DNA of 64,000 nt from Alphaproteobacteria bacterium (GCA_017307355.1 JAFKFG010000009.1:99975-163974); one strand, 5' to 3'. Numbered from the stretch's first letter, positions 1 to 8,898 are shown. The notes: generated by a model not told the origin, from the sequence alone. Numbers and translations are program-made.

Positions 1-1366
1 TGGCGTTGGACAGCTGGGTCTCGTCGGCATGGACCGGCCAGAGCTCGGGGCCGTTGTGAACCTTCAGCTCGATGCCTTCGCGCAGCAGGCGGCGCAGCAT
101 CTGCGCCAGTTCGGTGGTCATGTCGGCCAGCGCCAGCACCTTGGGCTGCATGGTCTGCTTGCGGCTGAACGCCAGAAGCTGGCCCACCAAGGTGGCGGCG
201 CGCAGCGCGTTCTGGTGAACCTCGTTGATCTCTTTGAATGACGGGTCGCCCGCCGGATGCCGCATCAGCAGGAATTCGCTGTTGCCGATGATCACGGTGA
301 GAAGATTGTTGAAGTCGTGCGCCACGCCGCCCGCCAGCTGGCCGACCGCCTGCAATTTCTGGGACTGGGCGAATTTGACTTCCAATGCTTTCTGTTCGGA
401 CACATCCGCCAGATAAAGCACCGCGCCATCCGGCATGGGCTGGGCGGACAGCTCCGCCATGCGCTCGCCCAGGCGCAATTCCAGCGGACGGCCCGTGCCT
501 TCGCCCCGCGCCGTGGACCCGATCAAAACGCGCAAGGCGGCGCGGTCAGCCTGGTCCACCAGGTCGGTGGCATCGCGGCCGGCGAGCGGGCCGGCGGTGC
601 CGAAAAATTTCGCGAACAAAGGATTGGCGTCGCGGATGATCCCGCCCGCATCGGCGAAGGCCACGCCCATGGGCGCATTGAGCAGAAGCGTACTCATCAC
701 ATGATCGACGGGTGCCGAAACCGGCGCGACCGGTGCCGCCTGCGCTTTGGCCGCGGTCCGAAGATCGCCCGCGGGCGCCGCTTCGGGGGCCGGCGCGACC
801 ACGGGCTGCGGCGATGTGGTGGCGGCCAGGCGCGGGGTGAACCACCAGACGGTGCGCTGATCCTTCATCGGGCGCACGGCGGCGACCAATTCCAGTCCCG
901 GCATCACCACAAAACTTTCTTCGCGGGGGCGGCCTTCGGCGGCATCACGCGACAGCCGGTAGAGAACCGCGCTGGACGGTTCGCCCGCCATCGCCAGTTC
1001 GGGCGGCGCGGCGCTGTCGCCATCCTTGGTGCCAGCCATTCGGCGATAGACCGGATTGCAATCCAGCACGGTGCCATCCGGGCCGGTGATCACCCAGGCG
1101 ACATTGGCCCGCGCGGCGGCCTCGGACACCCGCCTTGCGTCTTCGGTCTTCAGGCCTTCGCGCGGCCACACCGCATAAAGAAGCAAGGAGGCGACGGCGC
1201 CGATCCCGCCCAGAAGCGCATAGCCGGCAAATCCGGCTTGATCGGGCTGGGTCAGGGCCAAGCCCGCGGCCCCCAGGGCCACGATGGCGAACGCCAAGGC
1301 AGCCCAGCGCCAAGCTCCGGCCGGCACGCCCAAAGTCCAGGTCGAAATCGCGCGGGAAGCCTGCAT
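1..1366 (-). CDS. cckA: CckA-like hybrid sensor histidine kinase, 3' end outside the window
   Basis: About 455 N-terminal residues are visible and the gene runs off the left edge. Two membrane segments (about residues 20-40 and 46-66) are followed by a first PAS-like region (about 85-180), an Ala/Pro linker and a second PAS-like region (about 225-330). The dimerisation box VAHDFNNLL follows, with the phospho-accepting His near residue 350. The GGVAHDFNN type of H-box and the tandem PAS layout are those of CckA, the bifunctional kinase/phosphatase feeding ChpT-CtrA. The location just downstream of fliQ-fliR-flhB on the same strand matches Caulobacter as I recall it. The catalytic ATPase and receiver domains are not visible, so the identity rests on the N-terminal half and the context. 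The ATG at 1366 is the first Met ahead of the membrane segments. Confidence 0.82.
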   Translation of the reverse strand, partial: MQASRAISTWTLGVPAGAWRWAALAFAIVALGAAGLALTQPDQAGFAGYALLGGIGAVASLLLYAVWPREGLKTEDARRVSEAAARANVAWVITGPDGTVLDCNPVYRRMAGTKDGDSAAPPELAMAGEPSSAVLYRLSRDAAEGRPREESFVVMPGLELVAAVRPMKDQRTVWWFTPRLAATTSPQPVVAPAPEAAPAGDLRTAAKAQAAPVAPVSAPVDHVMSTLLLNAPMGVAFADAGGIIRDANPLFAKFFGTAGPLAGRDATDLVDQADRAALRVLIGSTARGEGTGRPLELRLGERMAELSAQPMPDGAVLYLADVSEQKALEVKFAQSQKLQAVGQLAGGVAHDFNNLLTVIIGNSEFLLMRHPAGDPSFKEINEVHQNALRAATLVGQLLAFSRKQTMQPKVLALADMTTELAQMLRRLLREGIELKVHNGPELWPVHADETQLSNA

Positions 1367-1395
1367 TATCCGCACTTTACAGGATTCGGTTAACG

Positions 1396-1420
1396 AATGG
1401 TTTCCGTCTCGTAAACCATT
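1396..1420. promoter_or_regulatory. Perfect 8-9-8 palindrome upstream of cckA
   Basis: The arms AATGGTTT (1396-1403) and AAACCATT (1413-1420) are exact inverted repeats with a 9-bp spacer, 30 bp before the cckA start. Each arm contains the ACCAT part of a CtrA half site, and TTAACGAATGG overlaps the left arm, but no full TTAA-N7-TTAA is present. It is a candidate operator for cckA; the protein that binds it is unknown. Confidence 0.4.
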
Positions 1421-1502
1421 ATTTCTGCTTGTTAATTTCTGGGAAATTTCCCGCCCGCCCTCAAATAGCGAAGCGGTAGGGTGAGCCGCGACCGCGTTGC
1501 GG

Positions 1503-1529
1503 TCGAAATGGTCCGGTGGACCATTTCGA
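1503..1529. repeat. Perfect intergenic hairpin between flhB and cckA
   Basis: The arms TCGAAATGGTCC (1503-1514) and GGACCATTTCGA (1518-1529) pair perfectly around a GGT loop. A second GC-rich imperfect hairpin follows (about 1540-1567, CGGTCCGTAGCG...GTGCGGACGG). There is no T-run, so it may be an RNA-processing or Rho-related structure at the end of the flagellar operon rather than an intrinsic terminator. The rest of 1421-1622 shows nothing recognisable. Confidence 0.5.
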
Positions 1530-1622
1530 GCGGCGAACGGTCCGTAGCGACAGCGTGCGGACGGCCCGAGCGAGCGGCCGGGCGGGTTTCATTTCAAACG
1601 AGCGGCGACGAGCATTCTAAAG

Positions 1623-2696
1623 TCAGCGGCGCGGAATCGCGCCGCTGAGCCGCATCACATAGCCGATGATTTGCGCCACCGCCTTATAGTGTTCGGGGGG
1701 CACCGCCTCGTCGATCTCGATGCTGGCGTGCAGGGCACGCGCCAAAGGCGGATTTTCGATCACCGGCACGTCATGCTCTTCGGCCACGGCGCGAATGCGC
1801 AAGGCCAGCGCGTCCACGCCCTTGGCCACGCAGATCGGCGCCGCCATCTTTCCGGATTCGTATTTCAGCGCCACGGCAAAGTGGGTGGGGTTCATGATCA
1901 CCACCGTGGCCTCGGGCACCGCCGCCATCATGCGCTTCCGGGAACGCTCCTGGCGGATCTGGCGCACTTTGGCCTTGATGGCGGGATCGCCTTCATTCTG
2001 GCGATATTCTTCCTTGATCTCCTGCTTGGACATGCGGTTGCGCTTCATGAAGCGCAGGCGCTGCAGGAAATAATCCAGGCCCGCGATCACCAGCAGCGCC
2101 GACAGCGAGGCGATCAGCACCTTGAACAGAAGGTGGCTCATGTCGCCCACCACGGCTCCCGGCGACTGAGTCAGAATGGCTTCCAGCATGCCCCGTTCGG
2201 GCCAGAGCTGCGTCCAGATCGCCATGCCCACGATGGCGATCTTGATCAGGCCCTTGAGCAGATTCATCCAGCCTTCCGGACCGAAGGTTCGCGCCAGGCC
2301 TTTGGGAATCGACAGTTTGGAGAAATCGGGCGCCAGCCTTTCGGGATTGAGCGTGGGGCGGCTCTGCAGCACATGACCGGCCAGGCTGGCCGCGACCATC
2401 ACGCCCATGAAGGGCGCCAGGATCAGCGCCAGATGCAGCAAAAGCCCCCGCGACATGGAGGCCAGACCCGCGCCATCGACCGCCATCTGCTCCGGCTGTT
2501 CGATGAACATGGTGAGAAGCTCGGCGATGGCCACCGCCGTGGAATGGCCGAACATGGCGATCGCCAGGGTGCCGCCCGCCAACAGCACCAAGGCGGTCAC
2601 TTCGGTGGATTTGACGATGTCGCCGGATTCGCGCGCCTGTTCGAGCCGTTTTGCTGTCGGCTCTTCGGTCTGCTGCGATTTGTCTTCGTCGGCCAT
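1623..2696 (-). CDS. flhB: Flagellar type III export switch protein FlhB
   Basis: The 357-residue product is a normal length for FlhB, the inner-membrane export component that switches the apparatus from rod/hook to filament substrates by autocleavage. Four hydrophobic segments lie in residues 32-210, followed by a basic linker and the cytoplasmic domain. The self-cleavage motif NPTH is at residues 269-272, in the context VVIMNPTHFAVAL. It is the last flagellar gene of the minus-strand series flgB-flgC-fliE-fliQ-fliR-flhB and is followed by cckA after about 250 bp. The charged N-terminus (MADEDKSQQTEEPT) is typical of the family. Confidence 0.97.
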   Translation of the reverse strand: MADEDKSQQTEEPTAKRLEQARESGDIVKSTEVTALVLLAGGTLAIAMFGHSTAVAIAELLTMFIEQPEQMAVDGAGLASMSRGLLLHLALILAPFMGVMVAASLAGHVLQSRPTLNPERLAPDFSKLSIPKGLARTFGPEGWMNLLKGLIKIAIVGMAIWTQLWPERGMLEAILTQSPGAVVGDMSHLLFKVLIASLSALLVIAGLDYFLQRLRFMKRNRMSKQEIKEEYRQNEGDPAIKAKVRQIRQERSRKRMMAAVPEATVVIMNPTHFAVALKYESGKMAAPICVAKGVDALALRIRAVAEEHDVPVIENPPLARALHASIEIDEAVPPEHYKAVAQIIGYVMRLSGAIPRR

Positions 2697-2713
2697 GATT
2701 TTCTAGGCGCCCG

Positions 2714-3478
2714 CTAAAGAAAGGTGCCCATCGAAGTGGTGTAGTAGCTGAGAAACAACGTGATGATCGAACCCAGCATCGCCAGCATGATGACGAAGCC
2801 GCAGAGAATGTTGATTGGCACCGCCACGAAAAAGATCTGCAATTGCGGCATCAGCTTGGCCAACACGCCCAGCGCCGCATAGATGGCAAAGCCGAACACC
2901 AGGAACGGTGCCGCCAGCTGGAAGCCCAACGCAAAGGACGAGGACACGAGCCGGATCACCAATTGCGCCATGTCGGCGGTGGGCAGCGCCGCGCCCGGCG
3001 GCAGCATGCGATAGCTGCCCGCGACGGCGCCGATCGCCAGATGATGCAGGTCGGTGGCGAAGATCATCACCGTGCCCAGCATGGTGAGGAAATTGCCCAC
3101 CACCGCGCCCTGGGTGTTCTGGGTGGGATCGAGCGTCTGGGCATAGGCAAGACCGATCTGGGAGGCGATCAGAAAGCCCGCCACCTGCAGCGCGCTCATG
3201 ATGACGGCCGCCATCGCGCCGACCAGCACGCCGGCGGTGATCTCCTGACCGATCAGGATGACCAGGGACAGCATGGTCTGGGGCGCGGCGGCCGGATATT
3301 GGCCCTGCACCGTGGGGGTCAATGCAAAAGAGATCGCCAGCGCCAGCACCAGCCGCACCCGGGCCGGCACGCCCATAGTGCCGATGCCGGGCAGGAGCAT
3401 CATCATCGCGCCTACCCGCGAGAACACCAGCAGGTAGGTGAGGATGATGCCCGTGAGGGCGGGAAGGTGAATATGCAT
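2714..3478 (-). CDS. fliR: Flagellar biosynthetic protein FliR
   Basis: The 254-residue, very hydrophobic protein has about six predicted membrane segments and is a core subunit of the FliPQR export gate of the flagellar type III system. The family region around FSRVGAMMMLLPGIG (about residues 19-33) and the later SSFALGFQLAAPFL stretch are recognisable. It lies 17 bp upstream of flhB and 26 bp after fliQ, consistent with one transcript. Length and composition are ordinary for FliR. Confidence 0.96.
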   Translation of the reverse strand: MHIHLPALTGIILTYLLVFSRVGAMMMLLPGIGTMGVPARVRLVLALAISFALTPTVQGQYPAAAPQTMLSLVILIGQEITAGVLVGAMAAVIMSALQVAGFLIASQIGLAYAQTLDPTQNTQGAVVGNFLTMLGTVMIFATDLHHLAIGAVAGSYRMLPPGAALPTADMAQLVIRLVSSSFALGFQLAAPFLVFGFAIYAALGVLAKLMPQLQIFFVAVPINILCGFVIMLAMLGSIITLFLSYYTTSMGTFL

Positions 3479-3504
3479 TCGAGCTTTCGGGCGCCGGGGA
3501 TGTA

Positions 3505-3768
3505 TCAGTAAGCGGCGATGCGGGCCGCGATATCGGTCATCAGGCTGCCCAGGGCCGAACCGGCAAAGGGCAGGAAGATCAGAAGCACGATGAAGACGGC
3601 CACGATCTTGGGCACGAACACCAGGGTCTGTTCCTGAATCTGGGTGAGGGCCTGCAACAGGCCGATGCCCAGGCCCACCACCAACGCGGTGATCATGGCG
3701 GGGGCGATCATCTCCAGAAGGACGATGATGGCCGAGCGGGCGAAATCGATGGCGGAAGCGGAGTCCAT
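3505..3768 (-). CDS. fliQ: Flagellar biosynthetic protein FliQ
   Basis: The 87-residue protein has two membrane helices, as expected of FliQ, a small subunit of the export gate. It contains the family-like stretches PAMITALVVGLGIGLLQA and QIQEQTLVFVPK. The ATG at 3768 is preferred over an upstream ATG at 3798 because an AAGGAACA ribosome site lies just before it and the shorter form has the usual family length; the longer form would run into an intergenic hairpin repeat. Neighbours on the same strand are fliE and fliR. Confidence 0.96.
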   Translation of the reverse strand: MDSASAIDFARSAIIVLLEMIAPAMITALVVGLGIGLLQALTQIQEQTLVFVPKIVAVFIVLLIFLPFAGSALGSLMTDIAARIAAY

Positions 3769-3793
3769 GCTGTGTTCCTTACTTTCCGAATTC

Positions 3794-3820
3794 CTCACCC
3801 TGAGCCTGTCGAAGGGTGAG
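3794..3820. repeat. CTCACCC/GGGTGAG hairpin repeat (single copy)
   Basis: The inverted repeat CTCACCCT...AGGGTGAG carries the inner pair GAGCCTGTCGA and lies between fliE and fliQ. It belongs to a dispersed family seen also at 8134-8242, 32564-32631 and 34290-34356. Here it stands alone rather than in a pair. Confidence 0.7.
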
Positions 3821-3834
3821 CGCGTCGAAACAAA

Positions 3835-4149
3835 TCAAATCGGCATGCTCATGATGGACTGGTAGGCCGCGACCACCTTGTCGCGCACCGCCACCACCGT
3901 ATCGAGAGTGAGTTCGGCGGAATTCACCGAATTGACCACATCGACGATATTGGCCTTGCCGGCGACCTGCGCGGTGGCGGCCTGTTCGCCCTGGCGGATA
4001 TTGGCGATGGAATCCTTCACCGCACCGGAGAGGAAATCCGAAAAGCTGGCGCCCGGCGCCTCGGCGGGCACGATGCCCGGCGAAGACGCGGCCTGCGCCA
4101 TGCGGGCGACATTTTGGTAAGCGGCGGCGGCGGCTGCGGGAAGGGCCAT
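3835..4149 (-). CDS. fliE: Flagellar hook-basal body protein FliE
   Basis: The 104-residue product has no signal peptide, an Ala-rich N-terminus and the FliE C-terminal half: an FSDFLSGAVKDSI-like segment, then EQAATAQVAGKAN and the terminal helix AELTLDTVVAVRDKVVAAYQSIMSMPI. FliE links the MS ring to the proximal rod and is exported by the flagellar type III system. It sits between flgC and fliQ on the same strand. Ala-rich residues 4-10 make the N-terminus slightly unusual. Frame and length fit the family well. Confidence 0.95.
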   Translation of the reverse strand: MALPAAAAAAYQNVARMAQAASSPGIVPAEAPGASFSDFLSGAVKDSIANIRQGEQAATAQVAGKANIVDVVNSVNSAELTLDTVVAVRDKVVAAYQSIMSMPI

Positions 4150-4186
4150 TCACATTCTCCCTAGAAGCGTTGAAGCGCACACGGAC

Positions 4187-4264
4187 TTTCTTCCCCCGTG
4201 GCCGCAGGCCTGACGGGGGAAGATGTCTGCTAGGCCGCTTGCGGCCGTGGCAGACAGATGGGGG
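4187..4264. repeat. Nested-hairpin intergenic repeat, copy A
   Basis: The structure has two hairpins in series. TTCCCCC and GGGGGAA flank a GTGGCCGCAGGCCTGAC loop, and GTCTGC and GCAGAC flank a second palindrome with GGCCGC/GCGGCC; it closes with AGATGGGGG. It lies between flgC and fliE. Related copies are at 25574-25652 (inverted), 44211-44310 and 50047-50129. Confidence 0.75.
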
Positions 4265-4292
4265 CAACAAAAAAGGCGAGCGACGATGATTG

Positions 4293-4703
4293 TCATTTAT
4301 TCAAAAGATCCACCGTCTTCGCGAGCATCTGTTTCGTCGCATCCATGACCGTCAGATCCGCTTCGTAGGAACGCTGGGCTTCGCGCATGTCCATGATTTC
4401 AATCAAGGGATCGACATTGGGCAGCTTCACATAGCCCTGCTTGTCGGCATTGGGATTGCCGGGGTCGTACTGGCTGCGGAATTCGCTTTTGTCGGTGACG
4501 GTCTTGCCGTTCGCCACCAGATGGGCGCCCAGCTCGCGGTCGAATTTCGAAGTCACGGTCGAGACCTTGCGGCGATACGGGTCGGCGCCGGGCGTGGGCG
4601 AAGTGGAATCGGCATTGGCGATATTCTCCGAAATCACTTTCATGCGTTCGGACTGGACGCGCATGCCGGACGCGGCAACGGCCATGGAAGTCGAAAAGTC
4701 CAT
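4293..4703 (-). CDS. flgC: Flagellar basal-body rod protein FlgC
   Basis: The 136-residue rod protein has the N-terminal flagellar rod/hook signature around SGMRVQSERMKVISENIANADST (about residues 12-34) and the C-terminal heptad helix MREAQRSYEADLTVMDATKQML. It contains PGNPNADKQGYVKLPNVDPLIEIMDM, the normal FlgC signature before the C-terminal helix. It assembles in the proximal rod in the periplasm. Located 23 bp after flgB and before fliE. Confidence 0.97.
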   Translation of the reverse strand: MDFSTSMAVAASGMRVQSERMKVISENIANADSTSPTPGADPYRRKVSTVTSKFDRELGAHLVANGKTVTDKSEFRSQYDPGNPNADKQGYVKLPNVDPLIEIMDMREAQRSYEADLTVMDATKQMLAKTVDLLNK

Positions 4704-4726
4704 ATGGGATCTCCTTGTCCTGTGGC

Positions 4727-5131
4727 TCAGTGGCCGATGGCGGTTTTCATCATGGTCATCGCCTTGGCGTAGATGTTCGCCGCGGCCTGGAATTGCGCCT
4801 GGGTGTCGGCGACCTTGATCATTTCGGCTTCCAGCGAAACCGAATTGCCGTTGGGATTGGATTCGATGTCATGGGTTTCGACATCGTCGAATTTGGTGGA
4901 ACCTTCCGGGCGGATGGCGATGTGATGCGCGTTGGTGACGCGCAGATTGCCGGCATTGTTGAAGGCCGGCGTGTGCAGACTGTCCTTGAAATCCAGCGGT
5001 TTGAGGTCGCGGGCGACGAAACGCGGCGTGTCGGCATTGGCGACGTTCTGCGCCAGGACATCCTGGCGCTGATGCAGCCAGGACATGCGGGTGCGAAGCA
5101 TGGACATCAGAGAGACGTCGGGCAGATCCAT
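4727..5131 (-). CDS. flgB: Flagellar basal-body rod protein FlgB
   Basis: The 134-residue protein has the FlgB N-terminal motif LHQRQDVLAQNVANADTP near residues 20-37 and a C-terminal helix rich in Ala and Met (TQAQFQAAANIYAKAMTMM). FlgB is the most proximal rod subunit and is exported by the flagellar apparatus. It is the first gene of the minus-strand flagellar series. The upstream 220 bp separates it from divergent fliO and holds two CtrA-type boxes. Confidence 0.96.
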   Translation of the reverse strand: MDLPDVSLMSMLRTRMSWLHQRQDVLAQNVANADTPRFVARDLKPLDFKDSLHTPAFNNAGNLRVTNAHHIAIRPEGSTKFDDVETHDIESNPNGNSVSLEAEMIKVADTQAQFQAAANIYAKAMTMMKTAIGH

Positions 5132-5185
5132 CGCGGTAACCTTTTGTTAGCCTTCGAATGACGGCCCATCCTGATGCGGTCATGC

Positions 5186-5200
5186 TTAAGCACGACTTAA
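5186..5200. promoter_or_regulatory. CtrA-type box 1 in the flgB/fliO divergent promoter
   Basis: TTAA-GCACGAC-TTAA is an exact TTAA-N7-TTAA, the established CtrA recognition pattern in Caulobacter and relatives. It lies 55 bp before the flgB start and 153 bp before fliO. Confidence 0.6.
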
Positions 5201-5236
5201 CGATGGAGATTTTTGCCGGGCATTTTCTGCCGCGAT

Positions 5237-5251
5237 TTAACGCATGATTAA
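5237..5251. promoter_or_regulatory. CtrA-type box 2 in the flgB/fliO divergent promoter
   Basis: TTAA-CGCATGA-TTAA is a second exact TTAA-N7-TTAA, 36 bp from box 1. Two perfect sites in one 220-bp gap strengthen the case for CtrA control of both transcripts. No sigma-54 promoter of the TGGC-N8-TTGC type was recognised here. Confidence 0.6.
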
Positions 5252-5352
5252 GGTTGACGCTTGTTTACTGCCGCCCCTGAGCGTTTCGGCGAATTGCACC
5301 GTCTCCATGAAAATTGTCGGTCGCGCATCGCCGCAACGCGAAAAGGAATAAA

Positions 5353-5622
5353 ATGACATTTGAAATTCTTCGCTATGTCGGCGCCCTGTTTCTGGTTCTC
5401 GCCCTGATCGGCGCCGCCGGCATCGCCGCGCGCAAATGGGGCGTGCCCGGCATCACCAAGTCCGTGGATCAAAAGCGTCTGGCGGTGGTCGAGACTTTGA
5501 TGATCGGGCCGCGCCAGAAGCTGTTCATCGTGCGCCGCGACAATGTCGAGCATCTGATTTTCTCCAGCCCCGATGGTGCCTGCCTGGTTGAAAATATTCC
5601 CCAAAAAGCTCCGGCGACATGA
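5353..5622 (+). CDS. fliO: FliO-like flagellar biosynthetic protein
   Basis: The 89-residue protein has one N-terminal membrane helix (about residues 6-26) and then a short basic cytoplasmic domain. That domain has the FliO/FliZ pattern KRLAVVETLMIGPRQKLFIVRRD and ends near LIFSSPDGACLVEN. FliO assists FliP assembly into the export gate. The ATG at 5353 follows an AAAAGGAA ribosome site; an upstream ATG at 5314 would add 13 basic residues without a site. It overlaps fliP by 4 bp (ATGA), which supports translational coupling. Confidence 0.87.
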   Translation: MTFEILRYVGALFLVLALIGAAGIAARKWGVPGITKSVDQKRLAVVETLMIGPRQKLFIVRRDNVEHLIFSSPDGACLVENIPQKAPAT

Positions 5623-6425
5623 AGCACATCAAGACCTTTCTGCCGTTTCTGCTGGGGCTGGCGATCCTGATCGTTCCGGCCATCGCCATGGCGGCGCCGG
5701 CGCTTCAGCCTGCCGCCGCCAATGCGGGTGCCGCGGCAGCGAATAGCGGGCTTTCCATCGACGTCACCGGCAGCGGGCTTTTCACCGACCGGATGGTGCA
5801 GATCGTCGCCCTGATCACGGTTCTGTCGATCGCGCCCTCGATCCTGATCATGATGACCAGCTTTGTCCGCATGGTCGTGGTGCTGTCCTTGTTGCGCACG
5901 GCGCTGGGTCTGCAGCAAAGCCCGCCCAACAGCGTACTGGTGTCGCTGGCGATGTTCCTCACGCTCTTCGTGATGACGCCGACCTTAACCGACGCTTATC
6001 ACCAGGGCGTCGAGCCGATGATGAACAATCAAGTGACGGCCGAGCAGGGCTTCACCGCCGCCATGGTGCCGATGAAGAAATTCATGCTGGCCCATGTCCG
6101 CGACAGCGATCTGAAGCTCTTCATGGACATGGCCCACACCAAGCCCACGCCCAAGGCCGAAGACACGGCGCTCACGACCCTCGCCCCTGCCTTCATGCTG
6201 TCGGAACTGAAGCGGGCCTTCGAGATCGGCTTTCTGATCTTCGTACCCTTTCTGATCATCGACATGGCGGTGGCCTCCATCCTGATGAGCATGGGCATGA
6301 TGATGCTGCCCCCGGTGATCATCTCCCTGCCCTTCAAGCTGATCTTCTTCGTGCTGGTGGATGGCTGGCGCCTGATCGCCGGCTCGCTGGTGGAAAGCTA
6401 TCTGCACAGCCCCCCTCACACCTGA
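5619..6425 (+). CDS. fliP: Flagellar biosynthetic protein FliP
   Basis: The 268-residue protein has a cleavable signal peptide (about residues 1-26) and the FliP core: SFVRMVVVLSLLRTALGLQQSPPNSVL (about 86-112) and, after the periplasmic loop, FEIGFLIFVPFLIIDMAVASILMSMGMMMLPP. FliP forms most of the type III export gate with FliQ and FliR, encoded on the opposite strand nearby. It overlaps fliO by 4 bp. The stop is followed by a 60-bp gap and then an unrelated esterase gene. Confidence 0.97.
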   Translation: MKHIKTFLPFLLGLAILIVPAIAMAAPALQPAAANAGAAAANSGLSIDVTGSGLFTDRMVQIVALITVLSIAPSILIMMTSFVRMVVVLSLLRTALGLQQSPPNSVLVSLAMFLTLFVMTPTLTDAYHQGVEPMMNNQVTAEQGFTAAMVPMKKFMLAHVRDSDLKLFMDMAHTKPTPKAEDTALTTLAPAFMLSELKRAFEIGFLIFVPFLIIDMAVASILMSMGMMMLPPVIISLPFKLIFFVLVDGWRLIAGSLVESYLHSPPHT

Positions 6426-6485
6426 GCCGTCTTGACGCTGTTTTGAGAGCGCGGGAGGATCGTCCCAACGGATTGGGAGGGGTTC

Positions 6486-8120
6486 GTGCCGCGTATTTCG
6501 CGCCTGAAGACATTCGTCTCGGTTTTCAGCCTGCTTCCGGTCCTGGGCATCGCCATTCCGGCGGCCCATACCGCCCCCACGCCCGCCAAGGGCGCGGGCG
6601 ATGCGGCCAGTTGCCGGGCCATGACCGGCCGGACCGTCGGCCCCGACATGCGCATCCTCACCGCCGAATATGCCGAAGACGGCACCATGGTCGGCAACAC
6701 CAGGATCGATGTCCCGGTCTGCCGCATCGTGGGCGTGGCCAACCCCACCGCCGATTCCCGCATCGGCTTCGAAGTCTGGATGCCGCCCGCCACTGCCTGG
6801 AACGGCAAATTCCGGGCCGAAGGTTCCGGCGGTTCGGCGGGCGCGATCTCGCCCGGTCCGATGCTGACGGCGCTCAAATCGGGCTATGCCACCATGTCCA
6901 CCGACAATGGCCATATCACCGATCCCGACGCGCCCAATGGCGGCGCCGAGCAGCGCTGGGCCCTGGGCCATCCGGAAAAGATGATCGACTTCGCGTATCG
7001 CGCGCTGCATGTCTCGACCGTGGCGGCCAAGCAGATCGTGCGGGATTTTTACGGCAAGAAGGCCAGCCAGTCCTATTTCGTGGGCTGCTCGCAGGGCGGC
7101 CATCATGCGTTGATGGAAGCGACGCGCTTTCCCGAAGACTTTGACGGCATCATTGCCGGCGCGCCGGCCTGGCATTGGGCCAACCAGATGATCAACGCCA
7201 CATGGAACAGCCGGGCCGCGCTGCTCGACCCCAGTGCCTTGACCGAAGACAGCGTGGCGCTGCTGCATCGCCGGGTGATGGCGGCCTGCGATGCGATCGA
7301 CGGCGTCAAGGATGGCGTGATCGAGGATCCGCGCCAGTGCCATTTCGATCCCGCCACGCTCACCTGCAAAGAAGGCGATGCCGCCGGCGAATGCCTGACC
7401 CCGGCCCAGGTCGCCGCCGCGAACGCGATTTACGACGGCGCCAAAAAGTCGGACGGCACGCCCATTTTCGTGGGCTATCCGCGCGGCAGCGAAGCGCAAT
7501 GGGCGAAGCTGTGGGCGGGCGCGGCACCGGGCGGATCGGCCTTCGATTTCTTCCGCTACTCGGTGTTCCAGAACAAGGATTTCGACAACACCAATTTCGA
7601 TTACGACAAGGACACCAACCGCGCGCTTTCCGCCAAAGTGGTGGGCAGAGAGACGGTCGCCGATGTCTATAACGTCAAGCCCGACCTCACCGCTTTCAAC
7701 CGGCATGGCGGCAAACTGATCATGTATCACGGCTGGGCCGACCAGCAGATCTCGGCGTTCGCCGCGCTCGATTTCTATCGGCAGATCGTGGCCAAGGAAG
7801 GCCAGGCGCGTACCGCCAGCTTTCTGAAACTGTACATGCTGCCCGGCATCTTCCATTGCACCGGTGGTCCGGGCACCGGCAATTTCGGCGCGGCGGGAGC
7901 AGCCCTGCAGGACGATCCGCAGCACGACATCGTCAAGGCGCTGGATGTGTGGGTGACGCAGAAGAAGGCGCCGGTGAATTTCATCGGCACCCGTCTTAAT
8001 CAAAGCAAGGTGGCGGACCGCACCCGTCCGATCTGCGCCTTCCCGGCCCAGGCCAAATACAAAGGCCGCGGCGACATCAACGATGCCGCCAACTTCACCT
8101 GCGCGGTACCGCCGACATAG
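6486..8120 (+). CDS. Tannase/feruloyl esterase family secreted hydrolase
   Basis: The 544-residue protein starts at a GTG after a GGGAGGGG ribosome site and has a signal peptide ending near residue 30. The tannase-family pattern is complete: nucleophile Ser202 preceded by Cys201 in GCSQGGHHA, acid Asp419 in HGWADQQIS, and His457 followed by Cys458 in GIFHCTGGPG. In this family the two Cys form a disulfide next to the active site. A calcium-binding-like DGVKDGVIEDP segment (about 272-282) is also typical. The substrate is probably an aromatic ester such as a gallate or feruloyl ester; which one cannot be read. It stands alone between fliP and the CoA-transferase genes. Confidence 0.9.
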   Translation: MPRISRLKTFVSVFSLLPVLGIAIPAAHTAPTPAKGAGDAASCRAMTGRTVGPDMRILTAEYAEDGTMVGNTRIDVPVCRIVGVANPTADSRIGFEVWMPPATAWNGKFRAEGSGGSAGAISPGPMLTALKSGYATMSTDNGHITDPDAPNGGAEQRWALGHPEKMIDFAYRALHVSTVAAKQIVRDFYGKKASQSYFVGCSQGGHHALMEATRFPEDFDGIIAGAPAWHWANQMINATWNSRAALLDPSALTEDSVALLHRRVMAACDAIDGVKDGVIEDPRQCHFDPATLTCKEGDAAGECLTPAQVAAANAIYDGAKKSDGTPIFVGYPRGSEAQWAKLWAGAAPGGSAFDFFRYSVFQNKDFDNTNFDYDKDTNRALSAKVVGRETVADVYNVKPDLTAFNRHGGKLIMYHGWADQQISAFAALDFYRQIVAKEGQARTASFLKLYMLPGIFHCTGGPGTGNFGAAGAALQDDPQHDIVKALDVWVTQKKAPVNFIGTRLNQSKVADRTRPICAFPAQAKYKGRGDINDAANFTCAVPPT

Positions 8121-8133
8121 AGCGTTCTATTTC

Positions 8134-8242
8134 CTCACCCTTCGACAGTCGATAGCAACAGCGTATCGACGGGTGAGGGCACGGGAAATCTCCCTCATGC
8201 TGGTCGCGCTACGCTGGCGCTAACGACTGTCGAAGCATGAGG
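8134..8242. repeat. Paired hairpins, CTCACCC type and CTCATGC type
   Basis: Hairpin one (about 8134-8177) has arms CTCACCCTTCGAC and GTATCGACGGGTGAG. Hairpin two (about 8193-8242) has arms CCTCATGCTGG and CGAAGCATGAGG. The pair fills the space between the convergent esterase and CoA-transferase genes and may work as a bidirectional transcript end. The same two types occur as pairs at 32564-32631 and 34290-34356. Confidence 0.65.
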
Positions 8243-8260
8243 CCGCTGGCCCAAGAATCC

Positions 8261-8898
<638 letters not shown>

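Noticed and set aside
257..1393. Long plus-strand open frame opposite cckA
   Set aside because: It is rich in Arg, Gly and His in the manner of an antisense frame in high-GC DNA, and the minus strand encodes a clear kinase H-box.
5985..8003. 672-codon minus-strand frame opposite fliP and the tannase gene
   Set aside because: Composition is that of an antisense shadow and both genes on plus have complete family motifs.
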